A stretch of 59,767 nucleotides of DNA. It comes from an uncultured Lachnospiraceae bacterium. Its GTDB lineage: Bacteria > Bacillota > Clostridia > Lachnospirales > Lachnospiraceae. Shown here piece by piece: positions 8,942-17,442 of this stretch. The notes beneath the pieces are model-generated. The model saw only the letters and a program-made list of their open reading frames with translations. It had not been told where the DNA came from and did not search any database. How positions within the stretch are numbered: the stretch's first letter is position 1; each line of letters begins with the position of its first letter. A program made the translations under genes and the position numbers. Where the stretch lies: NCBI GenBank assembly GCA_947564735.1, contig CANOEC010000024.1, positions 1-59,767 on the forward strand, in the 5' to 3' direction.

Positions 8942-9871
8942 CTACAACGCGCGCAGCCGGGAAACCGCATCCATCTCCACATGGCGGTCGTCCCGCAGAT
9001 AAAAGTCTTCCGCCGCCTCTTTTCCAATCTCCGCCGATACTTCCTCCGGAAGTGTCAGACCGGGATGAAACAGAATTTCCAGCGTCCTGCCGTCGCTTTT
9101 TGCTTTGGCAGCTATCTTCGGATACAATCTGACAATCCTGTCATAATCCATGTGCCCGCTCATGACAAGCCCCCAGAGATACATCTGCTCCATATGATGC
9201 GCTTTCGCGTAACGGTCCGCCTGATGGGAATAGATAAAAAGCAGTCTGTTCTTCACAAAATTAATGGGACGATAGGTCTTCCACAAGGAAATCTCCGTCA
9301 GAAATGCCCCCAGCATTTCCTTGGAATTGCGGATATACTCCACTTCATACCGCTCCTGTGCAATCACCTCGCACAAAGCCTCCCACACCACCGGAATCAT
9401 ATGCGCGTGCTGGTGGGAATCAATGCGGATACCGCTCTGCAAACAGGCAGTGCCGCTCTTTTTTGCTATCTCCATGGCGTTCGTAACAGCATGGTTCACC
9501 CTCTCAATCTGCGCCTTGATTTCCCTTTTCAACTGTTCCTTCGCTGCACGTCTCTTCCATGGCAGATAAGACAACAAAAATACACCGCCCCATGACAGTC
9601 CCATCAGTCCGCTTCCATCCGCAAGCAGAGGAACCTTTCCCGCTCCGGCAAGACTGCGCCCTTCCACAAAATCTAAATGCACCGACATCTTCGGCAGAAA
9701 TGGCAGCGAAGGAATCGATGCATACAATAATTCCATGCATTCATCAAAACAGGACATGTTTGGCACAATGCTGATACTGTCCAGCTCTCCTTTTTTCATG
9801 CAGGAAAGCATATCCTTTGACGTATTGACCGTCAGGGCATAATCATCGGCGTGAATATCTATTTCAGGCAT
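8942..9871 (-). CDS. YdjC/ChbG-family carbohydrate deacetylase
   Basis: A 309-residue protein that starts MPEIDIHADDYAL. The HADD motif supplies the metal-binding and catalytic Asp, and the RIDSHQHAHMIPVVW stretch gives the two metal His residues. This is the YdjC family, which removes N-acetyl groups from amino sugars. The ATG at 9871 is chosen because GGAGGAGAAAG precedes it and the family core begins there; the open frame extends 31 codons further without a ribosome site. It overlaps the stop of the GtrB-like gene by 8 bases, so translation is coupled. It may de-N-acetylate a lipid-linked sugar made by that enzyme (inference). Confidence 0.85.
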   Translation of the reverse strand: MPEIDIHADDYALTVNTSKDMLSCMKKGELDSISIVPNMSCFDECMELLYASIPSLPFLPKMSVHLDFVEGRSLAGAGKVPLLADGSGLMGLSWGGVFLLSYLPWKRRAAKEQLKREIKAQIERVNHAVTNAMEIAKKSGTACLQSGIRIDSHQHAHMIPVVWEALCEVIAQERYEVEYIRNSKEMLGAFLTEISLWKTYRPINFVKNRLLFIYSHQADRYAKAHHMEQMYLWGLVMSGHMDYDRIVRLYPKIAAKAKSDGRTLEILFHPGLTLPEEVSAEIGKEAAEDFYLRDDRHVEMDAVSRLRAL

Positions 9872-10901
9872 CTTTCTCCTCCGTTTCACAATCAGCCTTC
9901 CACACAACCGTATCAATGATATAACGCGGTCTGTGCTTCGTTTCCATATAAATCTTACCGACATACTCGCCGATAATTCCCAATGACAACAGCGTAATCC
10001 CGCCTATCAGCAACGAAACAATCATGGTAGTCGTATAGCCGGGGACATTTTTCCCCTGCATCCAGTCAACCAGACTGATGATACTCATAACGAAACTGAA
10101 AACAAACACAATGAAGCCAAGCGCACTAATCATGCGCAGGGGTCTGGTACTCATGGAAGTAATCCCGTCCATTGCCAAGGTCATCATCTTACTCAGGGTA
10201 TACTTGGAATGTCCAGCCTCTCTCGCCTTCACATCAAAATACACAACGTCTGAGGCAAATCCCATCGTTGGAATCAGCCCGCGCAGAAACAGATTCGTCT
10301 CCTTATATTCCGCCAGCGCGTCCAGTGCTTTTCTGGACATCAGGCGATAATCCGCGTGATTGGTAATCACCTTGCTGCCAAGAAGATGCATCAGATTGTA
10401 GTACAAGGTAGCGCTGCCTTTCTTAAACACACCGTCGGAATGTCTGTCATTGCGCACGCCGTACACCACTTCACTGCCATCCATATAACTTTTCAAAAAT
10501 TTATCAAGCGCCTCGATATCCTGCTGCAAATCTGCGTCAATCGTAACGACTGCGTCCGCATACTGTCTCGCCGTCATCATCCCGGCAAGAATCGCGCTCT
10601 GATGCCCATAATTGCCCGAAAGGCTGACCACGGAGAAAATCCTGTCCTGTGCCGCCGCCTTATGCAAAAGCTCCAATGTGCGGTCCTTACTGCCGTCGTT
10701 GACAAACATCACTTTACTGCCAGCGGCAATCTGACCGGCATTCATCAGCCGCCGAATCTTGTCTCCAAGCACCTGCGCCGACTTCTCGATCACTTCTTCC
10801 TCGTTATAGCAGGGTACCACCAGATATAAAACCGGCACTGTCCTTTTCTGTACTGTGTCGTTTGCGCAATCCTGCCTGTTATCTGTTTCTTTTTCAGTCA
10901 T
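9864..10901 (-). CDS. Polyprenyl-phosphate glycosyltransferase (GtrB/ArnC-like GT2)
   Basis: A 345-residue protein with the order typical of GtrB/ArnC: a GT-A domain opening with LVVPCYNEEEVI, the DGSKDRT stretch, the metal-binding DADLQQD, and a late GHSKYTLSKM motif, then two membrane helices (about 255-280 and 290-315). These enzymes load glucose, GlcNAc or a related sugar onto undecaprenyl phosphate at the cytoplasmic face. The ribosome site is weak. It is downstream of the UDP-glucuronate genes across a gap with a tandem repeat, and translationally coupled to the deacetylase. An ArnC-like role with a deacetylase mirrors the ArnC-ArnD pair in logic, though here the deacetylase is of the YdjC family. 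Confidence 0.9.
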   Translation of the reverse strand: MTEKETDNRQDCANDTVQKRTVPVLYLVVPCYNEEEVIEKSAQVLGDKIRRLMNAGQIAAGSKVMFVNDGSKDRTLELLHKAAAQDRIFSVVSLSGNYGHQSAILAGMMTARQYADAVVTIDADLQQDIEALDKFLKSYMDGSEVVYGVRNDRHSDGVFKKGSATLYYNLMHLLGSKVITNHADYRLMSRKALDALAEYKETNLFLRGLIPTMGFASDVVYFDVKAREAGHSKYTLSKMMTLAMDGITSMSTRPLRMISALGFIVFVFSFVMSIISLVDWMQGKNVPGYTTTMIVSLLIGGITLLSLGIIGEYVGKIYMETKHRPRYIIDTVVWKADCETEEKDA

Positions 10902-10920
10902 ACTTCTATCATGCCTCTCT

Positions 10921-11063
10921 ACATGTCATTCGCTCTGCCAGCGTTCGTCTGCCGCACCTTCTTCACATGTCATTTCCTTCACTGCCATTTGCCTGTCGTG
11001 CCTTCTTCGCATGTCATTTCCTTCACTGCCATTTGCCTGCCGTGCCTTCTTCGCACTGCGCTT
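10921..11063. repeat. 44-bp tandem repeat, about 3 copies
   Basis: Two nearly identical 44-bp units (10957-11000 and 11001-11044; 2 differences) are followed by a partial third from 11045. An older, degraded copy lies upstream from about 10921. It occupies most of the 173-bp gap between the GtrB-like gene start and the epimerase stop. One unit reads ccttcttc[a/g]catgtcattt and continues with ccttcactgcc. No start codon with a ribosome site was found inside it. Confidence 0.75.
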
Positions 11064-11074
11064 ACGCCTAAAAG

Positions 11075-12070
11075 CTATACCCGATAGTATTCGCGGTACC
11101 ACTCCACAAATCTGCCAAGCCCCTCTTCGATTGTGGTATCCGGTTTAAAATCATAATCCCGCATCAAGTCCTCGACATCGGCATATGTCTGATACACGTC
11201 TCCCGGCTGCATCGGAAGAAATTCTTTCTTAGCTTCCCTTCCAAGACACCTTTCCAAAGCCTCGATATAATCCATCAGTTTCACGGGCTTATTATTACCG
11301 ATATTGTAAAGCTTATAGCTTACGCCCTTGTCATTCTGAACCGGCGGGTTACAGAGAATGTTCTCCACACCCTTTACAATATCATCTATATAAGTAAAAT
11401 CCCTGTACATATCGCCGTTGTTATAAATCTGGATTGGCTCCCCGGACAGAATCTTCTGGGTAAATTTATAATATGCCATGTCCGGTCTCCCGAAAGGACC
11501 ATATACTGTAAAAAACCGCAGTCCCGTCACCGGAATATGATACAGCTTGCTGTAGGCATGCGCCAGCAGCTCGTTGGACTTCTTCGTTGCCGCATACAGA
11601 CTCACCGGTTCGTCCACCTTATCCTTTGTGGAAAAAGGAATCTTCTCGTTACCGCCGTACACGGAACTGGAAGACGCATAGACAAGATGTTCCACCGGAA
11701 AATAACGACACCCCTCCAATATATGGAAAAATCCCATCATATTCGACTGCATATAGGCATCGGGATTATCAATGCTGTACCGCACGCCCGCCTGCGCTCC
11801 CAGATTCACTACCACCTGCGGCGCATATTCCTGAAAAAGCCTGAACACATCCGACTTATCGCTTAAATCGCCTTTGATAAATGTATAGTTTTCCCACTGC
11901 TTCAATATCTGCAGCCGGTCTTTCTTAAGCTGCACGTCATAATAGTCGTTGAGATTGTCGAAACCGATCACTCGTGTGCCTTTTTCCAAAAGACTTTTCG
12001 ACAAGTGGAACCCTATAAATCCGGCGCCGCCTGTAATCAGATATATTTTGTCGGTATTCAGTGTATTCAT
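11075..12070 (-). CDS. UDP-glucuronate 4-epimerase-like SDR enzyme
   Basis: A 331-residue extended short-chain dehydrogenase. TGGAGFIGFHL near residue 13 binds NAD, SSSSVYGG holds the catalytic Ser, and YAATKKS gives the Tyr/Lys pair. NLGAQAGVRYSIDNP and TVYGPFGRPDMAYYKF are characteristic of UDP-glucuronate 4-epimerases (CapI, LpsL and GAE type), which make UDP-galacturonate. The product of the next gene upstream, UDP-glucuronate from Ugd, is its substrate, so the two form a two-step path. AGGAGAGGAC precedes the ATG. A related role such as UDP-GlcNAc epimerisation is less likely given the motifs. Confidence 0.87.
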   Translation of the reverse strand: MNTLNTDKIYLITGGAGFIGFHLSKSLLEKGTRVIGFDNLNDYYDVQLKKDRLQILKQWENYTFIKGDLSDKSDVFRLFQEYAPQVVVNLGAQAGVRYSIDNPDAYMQSNMMGFFHILEGCRYFPVEHLVYASSSSVYGGNEKIPFSTKDKVDEPVSLYAATKKSNELLAHAYSKLYHIPVTGLRFFTVYGPFGRPDMAYYKFTQKILSGEPIQIYNNGDMYRDFTYIDDIVKGVENILCNPPVQNDKGVSYKLYNIGNNKPVKLMDYIEALERCLGREAKKEFLPMQPGDVYQTYADVEDLMRDYDFKPDTTIEEGLGRFVEWYREYYRV

Positions 12071-12090
12071 GTCCTCTCCTATCTATGCCG

Positions 12091-13401
12091 TTATCGTCCG
12101 ATGCTGTAGTATTCCACGCCTGCGTTTTTCATCGCTTCTACGCCAAAAATATTGCGCCCGTCATATACAAGCGGTATCTGCATCTTCTCTTTGAATGTCT
12201 TAGGCGCAACCGCTTTGATTTCTCCCCACTCCGTAAAGATAAAACAAATATTTGCGCCATCGAGCGCTTCTTCAGGGGTCTGCACATATTGTATGGTACC
12301 CTTTTCTATCTGCCCCTGCGGATATTTCTTTCTGAAATTATCTTCCGCCACCGGGTCATAGGCATAAATATTCGCACCACTCTCCAATAATAGCTGCACG
12401 TTATCTAAGGAAGGCGCTTCCCGCAAATCGTCCGTACCAGCCTTGAACGCCAGTCCCAGCACTGCAACCTTCAGATTCTGGAAGGTAATCATACGGTTGC
12501 TCGCCTTGTGAAACAGTTTCGTCTTCTGTTCCGCATTCACGTCCACCGCCGCCTCCACGGTACGCAGGCGGTATCCGTTCTGTCTCGCCAGATATTTCAG
12601 CGCCTTGGTGTCCTTCGGGAAACAGCTTCCGCCGTAACCCACACCCGCATTCAAAAATTTTGCACCGATTCTCGCGTCGTAACTCATCCCCTGTGCCACA
12701 GCGTCGATATCCGCGCCGACCAGCTCACATAAGTTGGCGATATCATTCATATAGGAAATCTTTAATGCCAGAAAATCGTTGCAGGCATACTTAATCATCT
12801 CTGCGGAACGTCTGTTTACGGATACAATCGGCAGTCCGAACGGCTCATAAATCTTCTTTAACTTCTCCTCAGCCTCCTTGCTCTCCGTTCCGATAATGAT
12901 TCTCGCCGCATGAAGCGTATCATGCACGGCGGAACCCTGTGCCAGAAATTCCGGGTTGGAAGCCACTTCAATCTTCACATCCCTTGTTAGGAAATCTCGG
13001 ATAAACTGCTCCACCTTATCATTCGTCCCTACCGGAACCGTCGATTTCACGACTACCAGACAGTCCTTCTCCACGGATTCTGCAATCTGCCTCGACACCG
13101 TAGCGATATAGCTCAAATTCGCGGAACCATCCGGCTGCTCCGGCGTTCCGACCCCGATAAAGATGGCGTCAGCGTCCTTATAAGCGCTCTTATAGTCTGT
13201 TGTATAATGCAGTCTTCCCGTTGCATTGTTCTTCTGCATCAGCTCTTCCAGACCTTCTTCATAGATTGGAGACTTGCCGCCCTCCATCATTCTGACCTTT
13301 TTTTCATCCACATCCACGCAGGTAACGTCATGTCCGTTCTCTGCAAAACACACCCCCGCTACCAGACCTACATACCCGGTTCCTGCTACCGCTATTTTCA
13401 T
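12091..13401 (-). CDS. ugd: UDP-glucose 6-dehydrogenase
   Basis: A 436-residue protein of normal length for the family. It has the N-terminal NAD site GTGYVGLVAG, substrate-binding and catalytic stretches, the nucleophile Cys in GYGGSCFPKDTKAL, and the C-terminal GLAFKAGTDDLREAP motif. It oxidises UDP-glucose twice to UDP-glucuronate in the cytoplasm. GGAGG lies 9 bases before the ATG. It sits 20 bases upstream of the UDP-glucuronate 4-epimerase gene and 21 bases downstream of the GT8 gene, consistent with one operon that makes and uses uronic acids. Confidence 0.95.
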   Translation of the reverse strand: MKIAVAGTGYVGLVAGVCFAENGHDVTCVDVDEKKVRMMEGGKSPIYEEGLEELMQKNNATGRLHYTTDYKSAYKDADAIFIGVGTPEQPDGSANLSYIATVSRQIAESVEKDCLVVVKSTVPVGTNDKVEQFIRDFLTRDVKIEVASNPEFLAQGSAVHDTLHAARIIIGTESKEAEEKLKKIYEPFGLPIVSVNRRSAEMIKYACNDFLALKISYMNDIANLCELVGADIDAVAQGMSYDARIGAKFLNAGVGYGGSCFPKDTKALKYLARQNGYRLRTVEAAVDVNAEQKTKLFHKASNRMITFQNLKVAVLGLAFKAGTDDLREAPSLDNVQLLLESGANIYAYDPVAEDNFRKKYPQGQIEKGTIQYVQTPEEALDGANICFIFTEWGEIKAVAPKTFKEKMQIPLVYDGRNIFGVEAMKNAGVEYYSIGR

Positions 13402-13422
13402 TTCACTTTTCCTCCATACCTG

Positions 13423-14361
13423 CTATATTTTTTCTTTACTGACAAGCTTTTTTATTTTTCGGACACCCCGTTCCCAAAGGGTTGGTCCGTGATATTTCCT
13501 TGCCCTTTCTTCATCAAACATCCCTGTCAGTTCCGGGTGACTGTTGACACAATCCCACCAGAGATAACCCAGATTCGCATCATAATATTTCCACGGTTTA
13601 TCCCCGGCATAATGGATAATTGCCGGCTTATCGAGGGCTTCCCGACACTCCGCCTGTGTCAGGATCCCTTCACTGACAAACCTGTCATAATCTTCCTCCT
13701 TCATATTGGCAAGACGATTGTATCTGGGTGACAGATAGCGTATCGCATCCTGACAGGTAAGATTTAAAATATCCTGATCCTGATAATACAATTTCTCTTT
13801 CGTCCACCTGCGCCATTGCTCTTCCAGATTCCTCCTGCGGATTTCGGCAAGATTTAAAAGCGTCACGCCGGCGTTGATATATCTTCCCTTCATGCTCTCC
13901 AAAGCTTTCCAGTAGGGTCTGTCGCTGTTCCACTCCCATTTATCCGAAAAATTTACCGCGCCCTTGACCGCCGCAAGCACATATCCTTCCATCGGCGTCC
14001 GCCAGATTTCTTCCGGGCTGTCCACAAAAAGCACATCCACATCCGTATAAAGTATCTTATCTATTTCCGGCAAAATCCGGTGAAGCGCAAGCCGCAAATA
14101 GGTTCCCGCCGAAACGCCCCTGACTTCATAGGCATCCTGATAAGGATTCTCCACCGCCCTCATTGTCAAAACTGCTCTTTTGCCTGCACCTGCAATGATA
14201 CGCCCAAGCTTCGGCTCAATGTATGCCGCCTCTTTTGTGCAAACACAATAAATGTGGTACTCCTCATCACCATCCGCCGCACAATCCAGCAATGAAGCCA
14301 GCGCCACCTGCACCTGCTCGGCTATCTTCCGGTCAAAACAAAATGCTATATTCATGCACAT
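13423..14361 (-). CDS. Family 8 glycosyltransferase
   Basis: A 312-residue GT8 enzyme. The metal-binding DxD is in LYTDVDVLFV (about 100-109), YINAGVTLLNL and YYQDQDILN are family stretches, and HYAGDKPWKYYD near residue 265 is the conserved C-terminal His motif. It transfers galactose, glucose or a uronic acid from a UDP-sugar with retention of configuration. It is the first gene of the minus-strand operon leading to Ugd and the 4-epimerase, so a galacturonosyl or galactosyl role would fit but is not shown. AGGAAAT precedes the ATG at 14361; a second ATG two codons in is also possible. Confidence 0.9.
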   Translation of the reverse strand: MCMNIAFCFDRKIAEQVQVALASLLDCAADGDEEYHIYCVCTKEAAYIEPKLGRIIAGAGKRAVLTMRAVENPYQDAYEVRGVSAGTYLRLALHRILPEIDKILYTDVDVLFVDSPEEIWRTPMEGYVLAAVKGAVNFSDKWEWNSDRPYWKALESMKGRYINAGVTLLNLAEIRRRNLEEQWRRWTKEKLYYQDQDILNLTCQDAIRYLSPRYNRLANMKEEDYDRFVSEGILTQAECREALDKPAIIHYAGDKPWKYYDANLGYLWWDCVNSHPELTGMFDEERARKYHGPTLWERGVRKIKKLVSKEKI

Positions 14362-14414
14362 ATCAATTTCCTGTTCTTGCTTTTATCTACACCTGCACTC
14401 GTTCTCCACTTCCC

Positions 14415-14528
14415 ACGCGCAAGTTTGCGTAGCAAACCTTGCAAACGAGCTCCGTGAGGTTTTTCTACTCCATCGTCTCTCGTTCTCCACGCGCAAGTTT
14501 GCGCAGCAAATCTTGCAAACGAGCTCCG
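14415..14528. repeat. Two copies of a 40-bp hairpin-forming repeat
   Basis: Copy 1 (14415-14454) and copy 2 (14489-14528) differ at only two positions and lie 74 bases apart. Each carries a near-palindrome gcaagtttgcg...gcaaaccttgc. After copy 2, aaacgagc-tcc-gctcgttt forms an 8-bp stem followed by tattat, which could end plus-strand transcription. They fill much of the 312-bp gene-free stretch 14362-14673; the rest holds an AT-rich region and AAGGAG before the next gene. I see no small gene there. Confidence 0.7.
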
Positions 14529-14673
14529 CTCGTTTTATTATAGCAGACTTTCCTCTCCATTGCGACATTAATTTACGAGTGATTCATTCTTCGCAATTCT
14601 TGCGCTTCGTCTAAAAATCAGTTAAGATAAGATTGTTATTTATTAATTTTATCATTTATCATAAGGAGCAGCC

Positions 14674-15714
14674 ATGAACGAAACCCCTTTGTTAAGCGTC
14701 ATCATCCCGGTTTATAATGTAGAACAATATTTGTGCCAATGCCTTGACAGTATTCTGGCACAGGATTTTGACGACTACGAGGTTATTCTGGTAGACGACG
14801 GCTCCACAGACAAAAGCGGCGTCATCTGCGACCAATATGCCAGAGAGCATACCGCATTCCGGTGTATTCACAAGGCAAATGGTGGACATACCTCTGCCAG
14901 AAAATGCGGCTATGAAGCCAGCCGGGGAGAATATATTTCCTTCGTTGACAGCGATGACTGGATTGCACCCGATATGTACCACAAAATATGTCAGGTCATC
15001 CGTCATACACATGCAGACATCATACATTTCGGTTATATTGCCGCCATGCCGGACAAAGAAGAAACATGGCAGATACCCTTTTCTTCCGGATGCTACGATA
15101 AAAAACGCCTTGAAAAAGAAATATACCCGCGTATGCTTTACGCCGGTACCTATTTTAAATATGGTATTTCACCCAATCTCTGGAATAAAATATTCCGTCG
15201 TGAGCTGCTTAGGAAACATCTTTTCCAAGTTCCAAATGAAATTACTGTTGGTGAAGATGCCCTCACCACCTATAGCTGTATGCTGGAAGCATCTTCCATG
15301 TATTTTATGGAGGAAGCCTTCTATTATTACCGCAGCAATGACAGCTCCACAAGCCACAGTACGGTGCCTTTTAGCCGCTTATCGGTAAATCACAGAATGT
15401 TTGATACGCTTCACAGTACAATTGATATCTCTTCCTATCCATATATGGAACAGCAGATATATTATTTCATTGTATATCAATGCCTTTTGACCTATGTACT
15501 TGTTTTCCAGAACATGACACGCGCGTCACATAATTTCCAACCGGAAAACAATTTCCGGCAAGCCTTTCTGGAAGAATGCAGATATCCTTTGATTCATAAG
15601 GCATTCAGCAGTATACCAGTCAAAGCGATTGGCGGTATGCATAATAAGCTGTATGCCCTCTGTGTCCGTCACGGGCTTGCCGGGTTATTCAGATTTTTAT
15701 TAAAGCGACAGTAA
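14674..15714 (+). CDS. Family 2 glycosyltransferase (GT2, WaaA/EpsJ-like domain)
   Basis: A 346-residue protein. The N-terminal GT-A domain starts LLSVIIPVYNVEQYL, has DDGSTDKSG for nucleotide binding and FVDSDDW with the DxD metal site. The C-terminal part has no membrane helices and a helical end. This is the common capsule or teichoic-acid glycosyltransferase layout (EpsJ/CpsJ group), acting in the cytoplasm on a lipid-linked chain. AAGGAG is 6 bases before the ATG. It is a single plus-strand gene between minus-strand operons, so it may be transcribed separately. Its sugar specificity cannot be told from the sequence. Confidence 0.9.
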   Translation: MNETPLLSVIIPVYNVEQYLCQCLDSILAQDFDDYEVILVDDGSTDKSGVICDQYAREHTAFRCIHKANGGHTSARKCGYEASRGEYISFVDSDDWIAPDMYHKICQVIRHTHADIIHFGYIAAMPDKEETWQIPFSSGCYDKKRLEKEIYPRMLYAGTYFKYGISPNLWNKIFRRELLRKHLFQVPNEITVGEDALTTYSCMLEASSMYFMEEAFYYYRSNDSSTSHSTVPFSRLSVNHRMFDTLHSTIDISSYPYMEQQIYYFIVYQCLLTYVLVFQNMTRASHNFQPENNFRQAFLEECRYPLIHKAFSSIPVKAIGGMHNKLYALCVRHGLAGLFRFLLKRQ

Positions 15715-15818
15715 TTATCAGTATTAACGTTTTTTGACACAAATACGAAGCTATACAGGAAACCGCCACACAAAATATTGTGCTTTTTCATATTTTTTTC
15801 TATATTATACGCTATATA

Positions 15819-15847
15819 TTGACAATTTATCTGTCCTATCCTATACT
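15819..15847 (+). promoter_or_regulatory. Near-consensus sigma-A promoter for the ImmA-like gene
   Basis: TTGACA (15819-15824) is followed after 17 bases by TATACT (15842-15847), with the predicted start of transcription about 20 bases before the ATG at 15875. It is one of the strongest promoters in the window and gives a very short leader. Confidence 0.75.
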
Positions 15848-15874
15848 GATAATAAGTATGGGAGGCTGTTAGTA

Positions 15875-16288
15875 ATGACAAAAGAAAACATCATTTTATA
15901 TGCCAGATTGCTGCGCAGCATCTTCGAGACTACAAATGCACTGGAAATTGCCCGTCAGTTACAGTATGAAGTACATTTCGTTGATGCAGATATCCGTTCT
16001 ATCAAGGCAAACACGTACCGATATGAAAACGGAACCAAAGCAATATTCATAAACAAAAAATACGATGATATCTCCCGGAACATCCTATGCGCCCACGAGC
16101 TTGGACATGCGGTTTTTAATCATGAATACAAGCATAATTATAAAGATAAAAATCTGAAAAACGAATATGACGTAAACCTTTTTGCAGTCGCTTTATTATT
16201 TGATGATTCTTTCAACATTCCTCTTGTGAAAATGAGCAATTACACCCTGCAAAGCATACTTGATAAAAATATTAATCCCCCTGCATAG
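15875..16288 (+). CDS. ImmA/IrrE-family metallopeptidase (small)
   Basis: A 137-residue protein with the zinc peptidase motif HELGH (His74, Glu75, His78) and a downstream Glu in the EYDVNLFAVALLF stretch (about 97) as the third metal ligand, the typical ImmA/IrrE arrangement. Such peptidases cleave repressor proteins in mobile elements or stress control. The ATG at 15875 has GGAGG 9 bases away and a strong promoter. No HTH repressor partner is present next to it, so its target must be elsewhere or its role has changed. The stop codon lies inside the stem of the following terminator. It may be a relic of a mobile element. Confidence 0.85.
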   Translation: MTKENIILYARLLRSIFETTNALEIARQLQYEVHFVDADIRSIKANTYRYENGTKAIFINKKYDDISRNILCAHELGHAVFNHEYKHNYKDKNLKNEYDVNLFAVALLFDDSFNIPLVKMSNYTLQSILDKNINPPA

Positions 16289-16300
16289 GGGGATTATTTT
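16274..16300. terminator. Intrinsic terminator between convergent genes
   Basis: A perfect 9-bp stem aatccccct / agggggatt (16274-16282 and 16287-16295) has a gcat loop and is followed by atttttat. The stop codon of the ImmA-like gene is part of the stem. A short T-rich run also lies on the other strand, so it may serve both convergent genes. Confidence 0.8.
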
Positions 16301-16356
16301 TATCCTGTTTTGCCATGTTACTGTTCTTCCCTTCCACTTACAGAACCGGCGTCTCT

Positions 16357-17295
16357 CTATGGTATCTGCGTCGAAGAAAGGACACCGTTTTCATAAATAT
16401 CTGTCCGTTCCAAAACGCTGCTGTTTGTGGCTTCATCATAATGATATATATTCTCCATATAGGAGTTGGTATTACTGTCAAAGCCTGTAACGCTCGAATA
16501 CTTAATCAGCTGATTATTATCATCATAATATTCGACACGCAGTAAAGTCGATTCATCATTATCATATATAGACGTTGTATGATGATAGCCGTTATTATTG
16601 CTTACAGGAGCATTGTTTTGACTGACAGCCGCACTGTTATCAACCTGCGCTGCATTACCGTTTCCCTTGACGGTATCGACAACATTGACACCATTATCAC
16701 TGTTCAATCCAATAGCGGCTGTCGGAGTATCATTTACAGGACTTCCCTTTTCAGTATCAGCATAAACTGTCCTGCTTCCATCATTTGTCTGCACGCTGCC
16801 TGCTGTATCGGCGCCCGGAGTCTGCATACTTCCGCTGCCTTCTCTGCGAACATCAGAACCCAAAACGCCAGCCTTTTCAGCCGCTGCAATATCACTATAT
16901 CCCTGTGCCGTTCCCTGTGTACGGTTCTCTTTCATACCAAACTTAATATAGTGCTCAACGATGGACGAGATATCATAACCATAAGCGTCTTTTACATCAC
17001 CATATGATTCCGTATACATGATAGGGTCAAAAAGAACGCCCTTCATTCTTCCCTCAAAAACTCCTATCGTCAGATAGTGGTTTACATAGGCATATTTATC
17101 ATTTCCAAAAGCCTTCGCCAAATCATCATACGCTGCCTTGTATGCTTCCACGTCAATAACCAGACTCTCCTGCTGATTCTCTATCAATGCTCTTGCACAA
17201 TCATTTGAATATGGCTCTGCAGCCGATACATTCATCATATTGCCAAACAATACGCATACTGCTGCTCCTGCCGCAATTTTCTTTCTGATTGCCAT
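16357..17295 (-). CDS. Secreted protein with two Lachnospiraceae-type repeats
   Basis: A 312-residue protein starting MAIRKKIAAG with a signal peptide that probably ends after VSAA near 26. Two repeats of about 35 residues follow (roughly 45-80 and 85-120), with the pattern Y-x2-x-Y-x-D-[LV]-x2-A[FY]G and ending H-Y-x3-G-x2-E-[GN]-R. This repeat is common in surface or secreted proteins of Lachnospiraceae. The rest is low in complexity and rich in Asn, Ser and Asp, ending in a Tyr/Asp-rich region without a clear wall anchor. GGGAGG precedes this Met; seven codons upstream there is another ATG with no good site. It has its own promoter. The function is unknown. Confidence 0.75.
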   Translation of the reverse strand: MAIRKKIAAGAAVCVLFGNMMNVSAAEPYSNDCARALIENQQESLVIDVEAYKAAYDDLAKAFGNDKYAYVNHYLTIGVFEGRMKGVLFDPIMYTESYGDVKDAYGYDISSIVEHYIKFGMKENRTQGTAQGYSDIAAAEKAGVLGSDVRREGSGSMQTPGADTAGSVQTNDGSRTVYADTEKGSPVNDTPTAAIGLNSDNGVNVVDTVKGNGNAAQVDNSAAVSQNNAPVSNNNGYHHTTSIYDNDESTLLRVEYYDDNNQLIKYSSVTGFDSNTNSYMENIYHYDEATNSSVLERTDIYENGVLSSTQIP

Positions 17296-17323
17296 TCTTA
17301 CATCCTCCCGCCCCATTTTTTTA

Positions 17324-17353
17324 ATTGTATCTTACTATAATTTATTTCGTCAA
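17324..17353 (-). promoter_or_regulatory. Promoter for the secreted repeat protein
   Basis: On the minus strand TTGACG (17353-17348) and TACAAT (17329-17324) are 18 bases apart, about 30 bases before the start codon at 17295. This separates the secreted protein from the long polysaccharide operon that ends at 17443. Confidence 0.55.
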
Positions 17354-17442
17354 TTTATTTTTTTTCTTTAGTCCGACACACGATTACAAAAAAATTCTCT
17401 TCCGCAATCCCTTGGCGATTCGTGTTACTTTATCATGCTGCC

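Noticed and set aside
10855-11148. Open frames crossing the 44-bp tandem repeats
   Set aside because: They arise from the repeat itself, with no start signal, and lie antisense to the ends of two good genes.
14415-14528. CRISPR-like spacing of two 40-bp repeats
   Set aside because: Only two copies, each self-complementary, with no cas genes; better explained as intergenic hairpin repeats.
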